64,000 nucleotides of DNA from Caulobacteraceae bacterium (GCA_030446805.1 JAUJMO010000005.1:24022-88021); one strand, 5' to 3'. Shown: positions 44,464 through 54,571, numbered from the stretch's first letter. Notes: generated by a model not told the origin, from the sequence alone. Made by a program: numbers and translations.

Positions 44464-45779
44464 CGGACGTCCTCAGGGCGCATGACGCCGCCTTGGAGCG
44501 GCTGAAGCGGCTGCACCCGCGAGCCATCGACCTTTCGCTCGGGCGGATGGAAGGGCTGCTGGGTCGGCTGGGCCGTCCGCAGGATCGCCTACCGCCCGTC
44601 GTCCATGTCGCCGGCACCAACGGCAAGGGCTCCACCGCGGCCTTTCTGCGGGCCGCGGCCGAGGCGGCGGGGTTGCGGGTGCACGTCTTCACCTCGCCGC
44701 ACCTGGTGCGCTTCGCCGAACGCATCCGCCTGTCGGGGGCGCTGATCGAAGACGAGGCCCTGGCCGAGTTCCTGGCGCGCACGGAGCGGGGCAATGCGGA
44801 GAAGCCCGTCACCTTTTTCGAAATCACCGCAGCAGCGGCCTTGCTGGCCTTCTCCGAAACTCCGGCCGACCTCCTGGTGCTCGAGGTGGGACTGGGCGGG
44901 CGCTTCGACGCCACCAATGTGGTCGCCGCCCCGGCGGTGTCGGTGATCGCGCCGGTGGACCTGGACCACCGCGAATTCCTGGGTGACGACATCGGGGCCA
45001 TCGCGGCCGAAAAGGCCGGCGTGCTCAAGCGCGGGCGCCCTGCCGTGATCGGGCGGCAGGGCGAGGCCGCCCTGGCCGTCATCGAGGGGGAGGCGGAGCG
45101 GTTGGGCGCCCCGCTCAGGGTGCTGGGCCGCGAATTCGACGCCTGGCCGGACCGGGGCGGGATGGTCTTCCAGGACGAGGCCGGCCTGCTCGACTTGCCG
45201 GCGCCTTCCCTGTTCGGCGGCCACCAGGTCGACAACGCGGGCTTGGCGATCGCGGCGGCGCGCGCCTTGGGCGATCGGCGGATCACGCCGGAAGCGATCG
45301 CCGCCGGCGTCGCCGGCGCGACCTGGCCCGCCCGGATGCAGCGGTTGACGGCCGGGCCCCTGGCCGAAGCGGCGCGGGCCCGCGGTGCGGACCTCTGGCT
45401 GGACGGCGGCCACAACCCGCACGCGGCGGCCGCCTTAGCAGCGTCCCTGGCGCGCATGGAGGCGCGGGACCGACGGCCCACGACGCTGATCGTGGGCCTA
45501 CTGGCCAACAAGGACGCGGCTGGCTGGTTCGCGCCCCTGGTCCCGCTTCGCCCAAGGGTGCTGACCGTCGGCGGCTATGCGGACGCCGCGGCCGCCCCCG
45601 AACACCTCGCGCGGGTGGCGCAAGACCTTGGGCTCGAGGCGGGTGCCTGCTCCGAGCTGGACGGGGCGCTCGCACGCGCGCTGGCGATGCAAGGGCCGCC
45701 GCCGCGCGTGCTGATCGCGGGCTCGCTCTACCTCGCCGGAGAGGTGCTGAGCCGCTCGCCCGAGACCTGGCCGACCTAG
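44460..45779 (+). CDS. folC: Dihydrofolate/folylpolyglutamate synthase FolC
   Basis: A 439-residue Mur-ligase-type enzyme that adds glutamate to folates. The P-loop GTNGKGST, TSPHLVRFAERI and DHREFLGDD and the C-terminal DGGHNPHA are all diagnostic. The N-terminal start is unusual: the frame overlaps the accD stop with a CTG (CTGA) at 44460, consistent with the coupled NTGA pattern of this operon; a TTG at 44493 is the alternative. Its TAG stop shares CTAG with the stop of trxA on the other strand. Confidence 0.9.
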   Translation: MTDVLRAHDAALERLKRLHPRAIDLSLGRMEGLLGRLGRPQDRLPPVVHVAGTNGKGSTAAFLRAAAEAAGLRVHVFTSPHLVRFAERIRLSGALIEDEALAEFLARTERGNAEKPVTFFEITAAAALLAFSETPADLLVLEVGLGGRFDATNVVAAPAVSVIAPVDLDHREFLGDDIGAIAAEKAGVLKRGRPAVIGRQGEAALAVIEGEAERLGAPLRVLGREFDAWPDRGGMVFQDEAGLLDLPAPSLFGGHQVDNAGLAIAAARALGDRRITPEAIAAGVAGATWPARMQRLTAGPLAEAARARGADLWLDGGHNPHAAAALAASLARMEARDRRPTTLIVGLLANKDAAGWFAPLVPLRPRVLTVGGYADAAAAPEHLARVAQDLGLEAGACSELDGALARALAMQGPPPRVLIAGSLYLAGEVLSRSPETWPT

Positions 45780-46114
45780 GCCGCTGAGCGCTCCACGCCG
45801 GCTTCGTTCAGCCACTCGAGGATGCGTTGCTTAGGCATGGCGCCGACCTTCATGGAGGCCATCTGGCCGCCGCGGAACAGCATCATGGTGGGGATGCCCC
45901 GGACGCCGTAGCGCGCCGGTGTGCGGTCCGCCTCTTCGATGTTCATCTTGGCCACAACGATCTGGCCGCTCAGCTCTTCGGAGATCTGCTCCAGCGCCGG
46001 GGCGATCTGCTTGCAGGGGCCGCACCATTCGGCCCAGAAGTCCACCAGCACCGGGGTGGCGGACTGCAGGACGTCGCGTTCAAAGGTCTCGTCGTTCACG
46101 GACACTGTGGCCAT
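45776..46114 (-). CDS. trxA: Thioredoxin TrxA
   Basis: A 112-residue thioredoxin with the redox pair Cys31 and Cys34 in WAEWCGPCK and the cis-proline loop GIPTMMLF. The length is standard. The ATG at 46114 is preferred over a longer frame of five residues. It reduces protein disulfides in the cytoplasm and is a donor for ribonucleotide reductase. It follows addA by 81 bases on the same strand. Confidence 0.95.
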   Translation of the reverse strand: MATVSVNDETFERDVLQSATPVLVDFWAEWCGPCKQIAPALEQISEELSGQIVVAKMNIEEADRTPARYGVRGIPTMMLFRGGQMASMKVGAMPKQRILEWLNEAGVERSAA

Positions 46115-46195
46115 GGTCGCACGCTCCAAAGCCGGGCTTTCGCCGTATCTCGGCGCCTCGGCAGGTGGTCGATGTATGCCTGGGCCAGAGCCGGA

Positions 46196-49100
46196 TCAAT
46201 GTGCGCTGCGAAGCGCGGCCAGACGCTGCTCCACAAGCAGCTCGGGCACGGGCATGAGCCGCGGACCGTCCGTCCATAGCAGCGCGGCCTCCACTCGTCG
46301 TCCGGGAAACACCTCACGAAGGACCGCGGTGTAGACGGCCATCTGGTCGAGATAGGCGGGGTCGGCCGCTTCGATCGACGCGGGCGCGGTTCGGTTGGTC
46401 TTGAAGTCGACCACCAGGACGCGGTCGGGCCCGACCACCAGCCGGTCCACGCGGCCGGAGACGGGGGGCAGGCCGACTGCGGCCCCGGCCAGCGCCGCTT
46501 CCGCCCGCGAGCCTGGGCCGAACACGGGCGCAAAGGCGGGTTCGCGCACCACGGCCAGCGCCGCTTCGGCGATCTCGGTGCGTTGCGCCTCCGACAGGCC
46601 GGTCTGTTTAGAGAGATAGGTCCGCGCGTCCGCCTCGCGGCGCCCCGGGGGCAGGTCTGGCAGCAACTCCAGGAGCTTGTGGATCAGCTCGCCCCGGCGA
46701 AACCGGCCCAGCCCGCCCTGTTCGGCCAGGGGCGAGGGCGCGCCTCCACCCGCATGGGCCATGCGCGTGGGCGAGGTGAAGTCCGGCCGGGCTTCCGCCG
46801 CGGCGGGACGGCGGGCCCAATCCGGCGTCTGCCCCGCGGCCGACGCGCCTGCCGGACCTGCCCCGGCGCGCTGGGGATCGGGGCCGAAACGGCGGACGCC
46901 CGCCTCGATGTCGCGCGTCTCCGGCGCGATGTCCGCGTGCTCCAGGGCGGTGCGGGCCAGGGCGTACCAGCTATCCGGAGCGGGCTCGCCCGTCTTGCTT
47001 TGCGCTTTGTCCAGGCGGCCGCACAGGATCAGCCGGTCCCGCGCCCGGGTGAGCGCCACATAGAACAAGCGCAGCGCCTCGTCGCGCCGGGCCTGTTCGC
47101 GAAGCTGGCGGGCGGCTTCCGTCGGCTCGCAATCGGCCTTCTTGCTCCCGCACCAAAGAAAGCCGCCGTCCTCCGTCTTCAGCAGCGCCGGACCGTCCAC
47201 GCGGGGTTTGGCGGTGGTGTCCGGGAGGATCACGATCGGAGCCTCCAGCCCCTTGGCCCCGTGCACCGTCATCACACGGACCTCGCCGCGGGGCTCCTCC
47301 AGCTCGCGTTTCACCTCCACATCGGCCTGGGCCATGGCGGCCGCGAAGCTCTCCAGATCGACGATCCCCCTGGCCTCGGCCGCCAGGGCCTGGGACAGGG
47401 TTTCGTGCAGCGCGTCCTGGGCCTCGCCGCCCAGACGGGTCAGAAAGCGCAGCCGGTTGGACCGGCCCTCCGCGTCGGCGCGCTCCAGCGTGCGCGACAG
47501 GAAGTCGAAGGGCGTGCGCCCGGCCTGGGCTTGCGCCCATCGGAGCAGGTCCCGCGCCGCAGCCCAGCCGGAACGCTCGTCCGCACGCTCGCGCAACGCC
47601 TTCCACAGCCGGCCCTCGCGGCCTTGGGCCAGGGCGTAGAGGTCGGCCTCGTTCACATCGCAGAAAGGGCTGCGCAGCAGGGTGGCCAGGGTCAGGTCGT
47701 CGTCGGGAAAGAGGACAAAGCGCACCAGCGCCAGCAGGTCCTGGAAGGCGATGTGCTCCGACAGCTTGAGCCGGTCGGCGCCCGCCACGGGAACGCCCTG
47801 CAGCTTGCAGGCGCGGATCACCTCCTCGAAGGAGGCGTCGCGCCGCTGCACCAGGACCAAAAAGTCGCCGTAGTCGACCGGACGCCGGGCCCCTCCCTTG
47901 CCGCCCACCGTCTCGCCACGCTCCACGGCGGCCTTGATGCAACGGGCGATGGCCTCGGCCAGCTGCTTGCGGCCGCTGCCGGGGGCCTCGACGTCCAGCG
48001 GACGCCAGGGGTCGGGGTCCTCCACCGACGGCTCGGGGATCAGCGGCCAGAGCTCGACGGAGCCCGAAGCCTCCTCCCGCACGGTTTCGTGCCGGATGGG
48101 GTCCTCACGCCCGGGCTGCAGACCCGCGCGAGCGGCCGGGTCGTCGAACACGGCGTCCACGAAACGGAGCACCTGCGGGGTCGAGCGCCATGACTTGACC
48201 AGGGCGGGGTCGCGGAAGCGGCAGCCCGCCTCCTGTGTCAGTCGCCGATAACGTTCGGTCTCCTCCAGCAGCCGCTCGGGCTGGGCGCCCTGGAAGGAGT
48301 AGATGGACTGCTTCTCGTCGCCCACGGCGAAAACGGTGCGTTCGCACGGGGCGTCGATCCCGTGGCCGGCGAAGAACTCGGCGGCCAGCGCGCCCACGAT
48401 GCGCCACTGGTCGGGCGCGGTGTCCTGGGCCTCGTCGACCAGGATGTGGTCGATCCCGCCGTCCAGCTTGTAGAGCACCCAGGCCGCATCGGCCCGTTCG
48501 GTCAGCAGGGCGCGGGTGCGCGCGATCAGGTCGGCGAAGTCCAGCGCGCCCCCGAGCCGCTTGGTTTCCGCATAAGCGACCTGGTAGGCCACCGCGAGGG
48601 TGAGCGCGGCCACGGTGTCGACCGCCACCAGCGCCGCCTTGAAGCGCGTCCGGGCCGCCTGCAGCCGGTCCTGCTCCTCCTCCATCCGCTCGCACAGGCC
48701 GGCGTCCTTGAGCGCCCGGCTCTTGGCGAACAGGGTGCGCGGCGTGCCCTCGCCGCCCGAAGTGAACAGCGCGTCCAGGGCTTCGCTCCAGGCCGGCTCG
48801 CCCGCTCCGATCAAGTCCAGCACGCGCAGCAGCTTGGCGGCGCAGTCCCCGTCCGCCTTGCCGCCGCCAGCGGTCAGCGTTTCGGCCGCGCGTCGCCAGA
48901 GCCCACGGTCGATTCCGGCCAGCGCCTCCGCCTGGAGCGCGTCCACCGACGAGGGCGCGGCGAAGCCGCAGCGGTCCCACACGTCGGCCTGCGCGCCCAC
49001 CAGCCCGCCCCAGCGCTCGACATAGGCGGCCACCGCTTCGCGTTCCGCGTCGAAACAGCCGAACAGCCCGTCGAAGCTGCGCAGATCCAGCGCCACCGAC

Positions 49101-49636
49101 AGGTGGGCGTAGGCCTCGGCCACCGGCCCTTCGCCGGCCAGGGCCTTGCGCGCGACGGCCTCGCGAGCCTGGGCCGTCACGGCGGCCAGCCCCGCGTCCT
49201 CCAGCACCTGGAAGCGCGGCGAGACCCCCGCCTCCAACGGAAAGCGGCGGAGCAGGCGCTCGCAAAAGGCGTGAATGGTCTGGACCTTCAGCCCGCCGGG
49301 GGTTTCCAGTGCGCGCGCGAACAGGGCCCGGGCCACCGGCAGCAGCACGGTCTCGCCCTCGCCCAAGGCCGTCAGCTCCGCCCGGAGCGCCGCATCGGGC
49401 ATGACCGCCCAGGCCCCGAGCCGCTCGAAGAGGCGTCGCTGCATCTCGGAGGCGGCCGCCTTGGTGTAGGTCACGCACAGCACCGCTTCGGGCCGCGCGC
49501 CGCGGAGCAGCAGCCGCGCTACGCGGTCCACCAGGGTGCGCGTCTTGCCCGACCCGGCGTTGGCCGTGAGGAAGACCGAACAAGCCGGATCCGACGCCAG
49601 GACCTGCGGGTCCCCGGTGCGAGCGTTGGCGCTCAT
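46196..49636 (-). CDS. addA: Double-strand break repair helicase-nuclease AddA
   Basis: A 1146-residue UvrD-like helicase with a C-terminal nuclease, half of the AddAB complex (the alphaproteobacterial RecBCD counterpart). Walker A is TANAGSGKTRTLVDRV at residues 24-39, Walker B/DEAQD is ILVDEAQDTAPDQWR, helicase motif VI VALTRARDRL, and the nuclease motif VVDFKTN near the C-terminus. The ATG overlaps the addB stop (ATGA), so both subunits are made together. Confidence 0.95.
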   Translation of the reverse strand: MSANARTGDPQVLASDPACSVFLTANAGSGKTRTLVDRVARLLLRGARPEAVLCVTYTKAAASEMQRRLFERLGAWAVMPDAALRAELTALGEGETVLLPVARALFARALETPGGLKVQTIHAFCERLLRRFPLEAGVSPRFQVLEDAGLAAVTAQAREAVARKALAGEGPVAEAYAHLSVALDLRSFDGLFGCFDAEREAVAAYVERWGGLVGAQADVWDRCGFAAPSSVDALQAEALAGIDRGLWRRAAETLTAGGGKADGDCAAKLLRVLDLIGAGEPAWSEALDALFTSGGEGTPRTLFAKSRALKDAGLCERMEEEQDRLQAARTRFKAALVAVDTVAALTLAVAYQVAYAETKRLGGALDFADLIARTRALLTERADAAWVLYKLDGGIDHILVDEAQDTAPDQWRIVGALAAEFFAGHGIDAPCERTVFAVGDEKQSIYSFQGAQPERLLEETERYRRLTQEAGCRFRDPALVKSWRSTPQVLRFVDAVFDDPAARAGLQPGREDPIRHETVREEASGSVELWPLIPEPSVEDPDPWRPLDVEAPGSGRKQLAEAIARCIKAAVERGETVGGKGGARRPVDYGDFLVLVQRRDASFEEVIRACKLQGVPVAGADRLKLSEHIAFQDLLALVRFVLFPDDDLTLATLLRSPFCDVNEADLYALAQGREGRLWKALRERADERSGWAAARDLLRWAQAQAGRTPFDFLSRTLERADAEGRSNRLRFLTRLGGEAQDALHETLSQALAAEARGIVDLESFAAAMAQADVEVKRELEEPRGEVRVMTVHGAKGLEAPIVILPDTTAKPRVDGPALLKTEDGGFLWCGSKKADCEPTEAARQLREQARRDEALRLFYVALTRARDRLILCGRLDKAQSKTGEPAPDSWYALARTALEHADIAPETRDIEAGVRRFGPDPQRAGAGPAGASAAGQTPDWARRPAAAEARPDFTSPTRMAHAGGGAPSPLAEQGGLGRFRRGELIHKLLELLPDLPPGRREADARTYLSKQTGLSEAQRTEIAEAALAVVREPAFAPVFGPGSRAEAALAGAAVGLPPVSGRVDRLVVGPDRVLVVDFKTNRTAPASIEAADPAYLDQMAVYTAVLREVFPGRRVEAALLWTDGPRLMPVPELLVEQRLAALRSAH

Positions 49637-52600
49637 GCCTCGCTCCCTTCCTCGTCACCGCCGATCACCGCCCATTCCCACACGCGCGCAAGCTGGTCGT
49701 AATCGCCATGGCTTGAGGCGAAGGCCGGCACCGGGCGGGAGCTGTAGGGCGTGGCCGGGTCGTCGAACCAGGCGATGCGCCGCCGCAGTCCCGCCAACGC
49801 CTCGGCCGCCAGGTCGGCGCTCTCCCCGGGCTCGGCCACGACCACCTCGCGGCCCGGCGGGCTCCGGCCGGTGATCTTCACATAGACCAGCTGCCCGGGC
49901 TCGATCTGCCCCGCCTCTTCGAAGCCTCCGCCCGCCAGGATCGCGGCCGTGAGCGTCAGCTGAGGCGCCAGCCCCGCCTTGACCTGCTTCTTCGAGGGCG
50001 GCTCCCCTGTCTTGAAATCGATGACGTGGCCGCAGTCGCTGATCTCCAGCCGGTCGGCCTTGGCCTTCAGGACGAAGTCGAGGGCCGGCAGCTGCAGGGT
50101 TCCGGTCTGCTCGATCAGCAAACGGGCGCAGCCCCCGCGCCGGCGACGCTCCAACTCCACCGACCATCCGGCGGCCTTGCGCGACAAGGCGTTCTCGCGG
50201 GCCATGGCGTGGTCGTGCATCCCGGCCTCCACCAGGGCTTCCCCCATGAGTTGCTCGAACTCGACGTCGGCCTCGGGGGGCAGCACGCCAGGGTGCCGCT
50301 CCGCAAAGCGCTGAAAGGCCAGGTGCAGGGCGCTGCCCCGCTCGCGCGGGCCAACCGGCTCGTCCGGACGGCTGAGCACGTCCAGCTTGAGGATGTTGCG
50401 CGCATAGATGGCGTAGGGATCGCGGATCCAGGCCTCGACACGGGTCACGAACAGCTCGCGGGGGCGAACGCTGACCGGGGGTGTCGGGCGCGGACGCTTG
50501 GCCGGCCGGAACTCCGCCGGCTGATCCAGGGCGCGGGCCAGCGACAAGGTCCCTCCTGCCTCCGGAAGCGCCACGCCCGCTCCGGCCGCGAGGGTCTCCA
50601 GGCGCCATAGCCAGCGCGACTTCACCGCCGGCTGCCCCCCCCGGCGCTGGCTGTGGACCAGGAACACCTCAGGCGCGCAGGCGGCCTGGGAGAAGTCGTG
50701 AGCGGCCAGGCCGACCCGGCGCTCGGGCGAGGGCAGGCCCAGGCGCGCGCGCATGGGGCGGCTCAGAAAGGGATCGGTGGGCGGCGCGGCGGGCCAGACG
50801 CCCTCCTCCAGCCCCGCCAGGACCAGCCGATCCGCCCGCACCAGCCTCGCCTCGATGGCGCCCAGGATGCGCAGCCGCGGATGGGCTCCGCCGCCGGTTC
50901 GCACGATCTCCCCCGCGAACACGCGCTCCACCAGCTCCGCGTACCCGCCGGGGGTCACCGGGGGCATGCCGCCGCTCTCCTCCAAGAGGGCGGTGAACAG
51001 ACCCGCGGCGGCGTCGCCGTCGCCGCCGGCCCAGAGCGCGCCGGCCCGCCCGTCGGCGTTCGCGGCCAAGGTCTCCAGCAGGACGGCGTGCGCGCGCGCC
51101 GCAACCGCAGTCTCCGCCGCCCCGTCGTGGAACACCGCACAGGCCTCGGCCAGCGCCTCTTCCAGATCGTCCACCAGGTCGGCGGCCAGGCCGAAGCGGT
51201 GCAGGAGGGCGGCCGCCTCCTCGGCCGAACTCCCGTGCTGGAGGGCGGCGGCGTGGCGGCGTTCGCCTTCCTTCTCCAGCCGGTCGCGAACCACCCCCCA
51301 GTCGCGCGGCCGGGCGCCGCGTAGTCCGTAGCGCTCCAGGGTGGTCCGCTGGCTCCACAGCGCCTCGCCGTCGCGGCCCAGGCGCACCCGTGGGTGCTTC
51401 AAGAGGCCCAGCGCGGCCACCGGGTCGGCCCGCCCGTCCATCAGCCCAGCCGTGAGCTGGACCAGCACGCCGACCGGCGCCGTCGACAGCGCCGCGCCCG
51501 CCGAACTGTCCGCCGTCACGCCCCACCGCAGCAGCCGAGCGGACACCCGCCGCCCAAGCGCCTGATCGGGCGTGACCAGGGCGGCGGTGCGGCCGGGCGT
51601 CTCCAGCGTCTCGCGCAGCAGTAGGGCGATGGCCGCCGCCGCCTCGTCCTCGTCGCGGGCCGTGAGCATGGACAGGCCCTGGAGGCCCTCCGCAACCGGG
51701 TCGGCGCCCGCGGCCTCCCCTTCCGCCTTGAGGTCGGCCACGATGCGGAGCCAGTCGGCTGTGGCCTCCGCCGGGCGTAGCGCTTCGTTGATCAAGCGGC
51801 GGCGCGCCCGTCCCCGCACGCTTTCCGGGGAAGCCGGCCAGGTCTGCACCTCCTCCCGACCGACCCCCGCGCGCCGGAGCAGCCGGGCCAGACCGTGCTG
51901 AGGATGCTGGGCGGCCTCGGCCCGATCCACCAGCGCCCAGGCCTCGTCGGCCAGGTTCTTGTCCAGGCCCGGCAGCACCGTGCACCCGCGCGGGGCCGCC
52001 GCCACCACCCGGAGCAGGTCGGCCGTGGACGGCGCCGAGCCGGTGGAGCCCGCAGCCACCAGCACGCCCGTGGGCGGCGCCGCGGCCCATCGCTCCCCCA
52101 GCGCGCGCAGCAAGGCCACACGCCGCGTGCTTGGGTCCACCAGCCCGAGCTCCGCCAGACGTTTCGGCCAGGCGTCCACCGCCAGGCGCAGGAAGTCCGC
52201 CGAGCGCAGCCAATGCGCGGCGTGTTCGCCGTCGGTCAGGCTGTCCAGACCTTCGCGCGGATCCACCTCCTCGATGGCCGCGCTGTCCAGGAAGGCGCCC
52301 AGCGCGTCCGCCAGATCGAGCGCGCCGGCCACGTCCAGCTCGCGGCCGAGGGCGGCCTCATGCTCGGCCGCCAGCCGGGCCAGCTCGAAGCGGCGCTGGT
52401 GCGCGCCGATGGCCGGCGGCAGGTCCAAAGCCAGGTCGCCGGGCTCGAACGGCGGCTCGCCCTCGTCGAGGTCGCCCAGAGCGCGCACCTGGGGCGGCAG
52501 CAGCGGGCGGTCGGCCGAGGCCCGCAGAAAGGCGTTGACCAGCTCGCGCGCCCCCCGGCGCGTAGGCAGCAGCACGACCGCGTCGGCCAGCGCCTCCGGG

Positions 52601-52716
52601 TCGTCCGCTCCGAGCGCGTCCAGCAGCCCCCGCGCGAGATCTTCAACAAACGGCCGGTGCGCCGGGATGGTGAACCAGCGCGGCCCCGGCCCCGCGAACA
52701 GGCCGCCCGGAGTCAC
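49633..52716 (-). CDS. addB: Double-strand break repair protein AddB
   Basis: A 1027-residue AddB partner. The N-terminal helicase-like region has LLPTRRGARELVNAF but no intact Walker A, and the C-terminal PD-(D/E)XK nuclease reads ALDFVLKAKADRLEI and VIDFKTGEPPSKKQ. The cysteine cluster that binds Fe-S in firmicute AddB is not visible, as in other alphaproteobacterial AddB. The GTG at 52716 overlaps the murU stop (GTGA), placing it in a five-gene coupled run. Confidence 0.92.
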   Translation of the reverse strand: MTPGGLFAGPGPRWFTIPAHRPFVEDLARGLLDALGADDPEALADAVVLLPTRRGARELVNAFLRASADRPLLPPQVRALGDLDEGEPPFEPGDLALDLPPAIGAHQRRFELARLAAEHEAALGRELDVAGALDLADALGAFLDSAAIEEVDPREGLDSLTDGEHAAHWLRSADFLRLAVDAWPKRLAELGLVDPSTRRVALLRALGERWAAAPPTGVLVAAGSTGSAPSTADLLRVVAAAPRGCTVLPGLDKNLADEAWALVDRAEAAQHPQHGLARLLRRAGVGREEVQTWPASPESVRGRARRRLINEALRPAEATADWLRIVADLKAEGEAAGADPVAEGLQGLSMLTARDEDEAAAAIALLLRETLETPGRTAALVTPDQALGRRVSARLLRWGVTADSSAGAALSTAPVGVLVQLTAGLMDGRADPVAALGLLKHPRVRLGRDGEALWSQRTTLERYGLRGARPRDWGVVRDRLEKEGERRHAAALQHGSSAEEAAALLHRFGLAADLVDDLEEALAEACAVFHDGAAETAVAARAHAVLLETLAANADGRAGALWAGGDGDAAAGLFTALLEESGGMPPVTPGGYAELVERVFAGEIVRTGGGAHPRLRILGAIEARLVRADRLVLAGLEEGVWPAAPPTDPFLSRPMRARLGLPSPERRVGLAAHDFSQAACAPEVFLVHSQRRGGQPAVKSRWLWRLETLAAGAGVALPEAGGTLSLARALDQPAEFRPAKRPRPTPPVSVRPRELFVTRVEAWIRDPYAIYARNILKLDVLSRPDEPVGPRERGSALHLAFQRFAERHPGVLPPEADVEFEQLMGEALVEAGMHDHAMARENALSRKAAGWSVELERRRRGGCARLLIEQTGTLQLPALDFVLKAKADRLEISDCGHVIDFKTGEPPSKKQVKAGLAPQLTLTAAILAGGGFEEAGQIEPGQLVYVKITGRSPPGREVVVAEPGESADLAAEALAGLRRRIAWFDDPATPYSSRPVPAFASSHGDYDQLARVWEWAVIGGDEEGSEA

Positions 52717-53441
52717 GCGGCGACACCCGCCAGATGCGCTTCGGCCTCGTCCCGCGCGCCGGGATCGCCCACGTGCATCCAGACGCCGTCCAGCACCGCC
52801 CCGAACAGCCGTCCCTCGGACGCCAGGCGCCGCCAGGTCGGCGTCAAGGAAAACCCGCCCGCCGGACCGTCGTCCACGATCTGCGGCTTGGTGATGTGCA
52901 CGCCCATATAGGCGTAGGGGGCGCTGTCCGACTGGCCGCGGAAGCGCAGCCGCCCGTCGTCCTCCAGAAAGAAGTCCCCTCGCCCCTCGAACCCGATGGA
53001 CTGCTCGCGTGAGGCCAGCAGCAGGGCGGCGTCCATCCGCTCCGGATCCCACATCTCGGCGAAGCGCCGCAGAGCTCCCACCCCGCCGGTCCAGACGGAG
53101 TCGATGTTGGCCACCCAGACGGGATCGTCGCCCAGCAGCGGCCGCGCTTTTTTCAGGCCGCCGCCCGTCTCCAGCAGTTGCTCGCGCTCGTCGGAGATGA
53201 CGATCCGGGGCGCGGTGCGCCTGGCCAGATGGTCCTCCAGCCGGTCGGCGAACCAGTGGACGTTCACCACGGCCGTCTCCACGCCCGCATCGGCCAGACG
53301 GTCCAGAACGTGGTCGATCAGCGCGCGGCCGCCCACCTCCACCAGCGCCTTGGGGCGATCGTTCGTGAGCGGGCGCATCCGCGTGCCCAGTCCGGCCGCC
53401 AGCACCATCGCCGTCTTGGGGCCGGCCGGGGGTGCGTTCAC
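52713..53441 (-). CDS. murU: N-acetylmuramate alpha-1-phosphate uridylyltransferase MurU-like
   Basis: A 242-residue nucleotidyltransferase with the LAAGLGTRMRPLT signature and KALVEVGG. Within this family it could be mannose-1-phosphate guanylyltransferase-like, but its coupling to an AmgK-type kinase points to MurU, which makes UDP-MurNAc from MurNAc-1-phosphate and so bypasses MurA in cell-wall recycling. The GTG at 53441 overlaps the amgK stop (GTGA). Confidence 0.85.
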   Translation of the reverse strand: MNAPPAGPKTAMVLAAGLGTRMRPLTNDRPKALVEVGGRALIDHVLDRLADAGVETAVVNVHWFADRLEDHLARRTAPRIVISDEREQLLETGGGLKKARPLLGDDPVWVANIDSVWTGGVGALRRFAEMWDPERMDAALLLASREQSIGFEGRGDFFLEDDGRLRFRGQSDSAPYAYMGVHITKPQIVDDGPAGGFSLTPTWRRLASEGRLFGAVLDGVWMHVGDPGARDEAEAHLAGVAA

Positions 53442-54571
53442 GCCGAAGCCTGCACGAGCGGGGAGGCGGGCGCGTAGCGACTGAACCAGTCCTGCAGCGG
53501 TTTCATCCCCGGCTGGGCGAGGTCGCGCTCCAGATTGGCCCACACCCGGGGGAGGAAACGCCCGTAACGCGGCTTGTGGTCCCGCACGATCAGCCGGGCG
53601 AAGATGCCCAGGATGCGCGCATTGTTCAGGGCCGCCAGCGCCCAATAGTCCTGCATGAAGGACGCCACGTCCGCCGGCGGGCGCAGTTCGAAATAGCGCC
53701 CCAGCGCCGCGGCCTCGAGCTCGCCGGGCACGTCGCGCCGGGCGTCCTGCAGCAGGGACAGCAAGTCCCAAGCCGGATGGGCCCGCACAGCGTCCTGGAA
53801 GTCCAGCATGCCCACCCGGGCCGGCCCCTCGCGCTCCGGCAGCCAGATCAGGTTCTCCGCATGGTAGTCGCGGTGGGCGAACACGGCGGCGCCCTGGGCG
53901 CCGCGCCGCACGACCGGCTCCCACAGGGCGCACCATTGCTCCACGGCTTCCGCCTCCAGCTGCGTGCCCACGACCAGCTTGGGCCACCACTCCAGGAACA
54001 GGTCCACGCCCGTGGTCAGCGCCATGCCGTCATAGTCCAACAGCGGCCAGGCGACCCCGTGGGCCCGCATCACCGCGGGAGGCTCCGTCGCATGCAGCCG
54101 CGCCAGCGCCTCCACCGCCCCATGATAGAGCTCGCGCGGATCGGCCCCGGCCTGGATGCGCCGGGTGAACAGATCCTCGCCGAGGTCTTCCAGCACGGCC
54201 AGCCCCGCCCGAGGGTCGGCCGCCACCACCTCGGGCGCCGACAACCCCTGCTCGCGGAGCCAGCCCGCAGCCGCTGCAAAGGCGTCCACCCGGCCGGCCG
54301 CCAGGCGCGCCATGGCGTTGTACCCGGCCGCCTGGCGCTCCTGCGGCGTGGCTCCGGGAGGGCAGGGCTTCGACTCGGCCGAGGGCGGCGCGTCCATCAG
54401 CATCAGCGTCCCGCCGGAGGGCAGGTGCAGCCGCTCGTAGCGGCGGGTGGAGGCGTCCCCGGGCAGGGGCTCACGGCGCACGCCGCCCAGGCCGGCATCG
54501 GCGAGAAAGCGGCGGATCGGGCCCTCGCGCCCGGCGTCCACGCCCGACACGCCGCTAGAGTCGTAGGTCAC
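53438..54571 (-). CDS. amgK: N-acetylmuramate/N-acetylglucosamine anomeric kinase AmgK-like
   Basis: A 377-residue aminoglycoside-phosphotransferase-fold kinase. The catalytic loop HRDYHAENLIW and metal-binding DFQDA are intact. In this context it should phosphorylate MurNAc at C1 for MurU. I chose the GTG at 54571, which overlaps tsaE by 17 bases and has GGAGG upstream. Many genomes annotate it only as phosphotransferase; the amgK-murU neighbourhood is the reason for the more specific call. Confidence 0.85.
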   Translation of the reverse strand: MTYDSSGVSGVDAGREGPIRRFLADAGLGGVRREPLPGDASTRRYERLHLPSGGTLMLMDAPPSAESKPCPPGATPQERQAAGYNAMARLAAGRVDAFAAAAGWLREQGLSAPEVVAADPRAGLAVLEDLGEDLFTRRIQAGADPRELYHGAVEALARLHATEPPAVMRAHGVAWPLLDYDGMALTTGVDLFLEWWPKLVVGTQLEAEAVEQWCALWEPVVRRGAQGAAVFAHRDYHAENLIWLPEREGPARVGMLDFQDAVRAHPAWDLLSLLQDARRDVPGELEAAALGRYFELRPPADVASFMQDYWALAALNNARILGIFARLIVRDHKPRYGRFLPRVWANLERDLAQPGMKPLQDWFSRYAPASPLVQASA

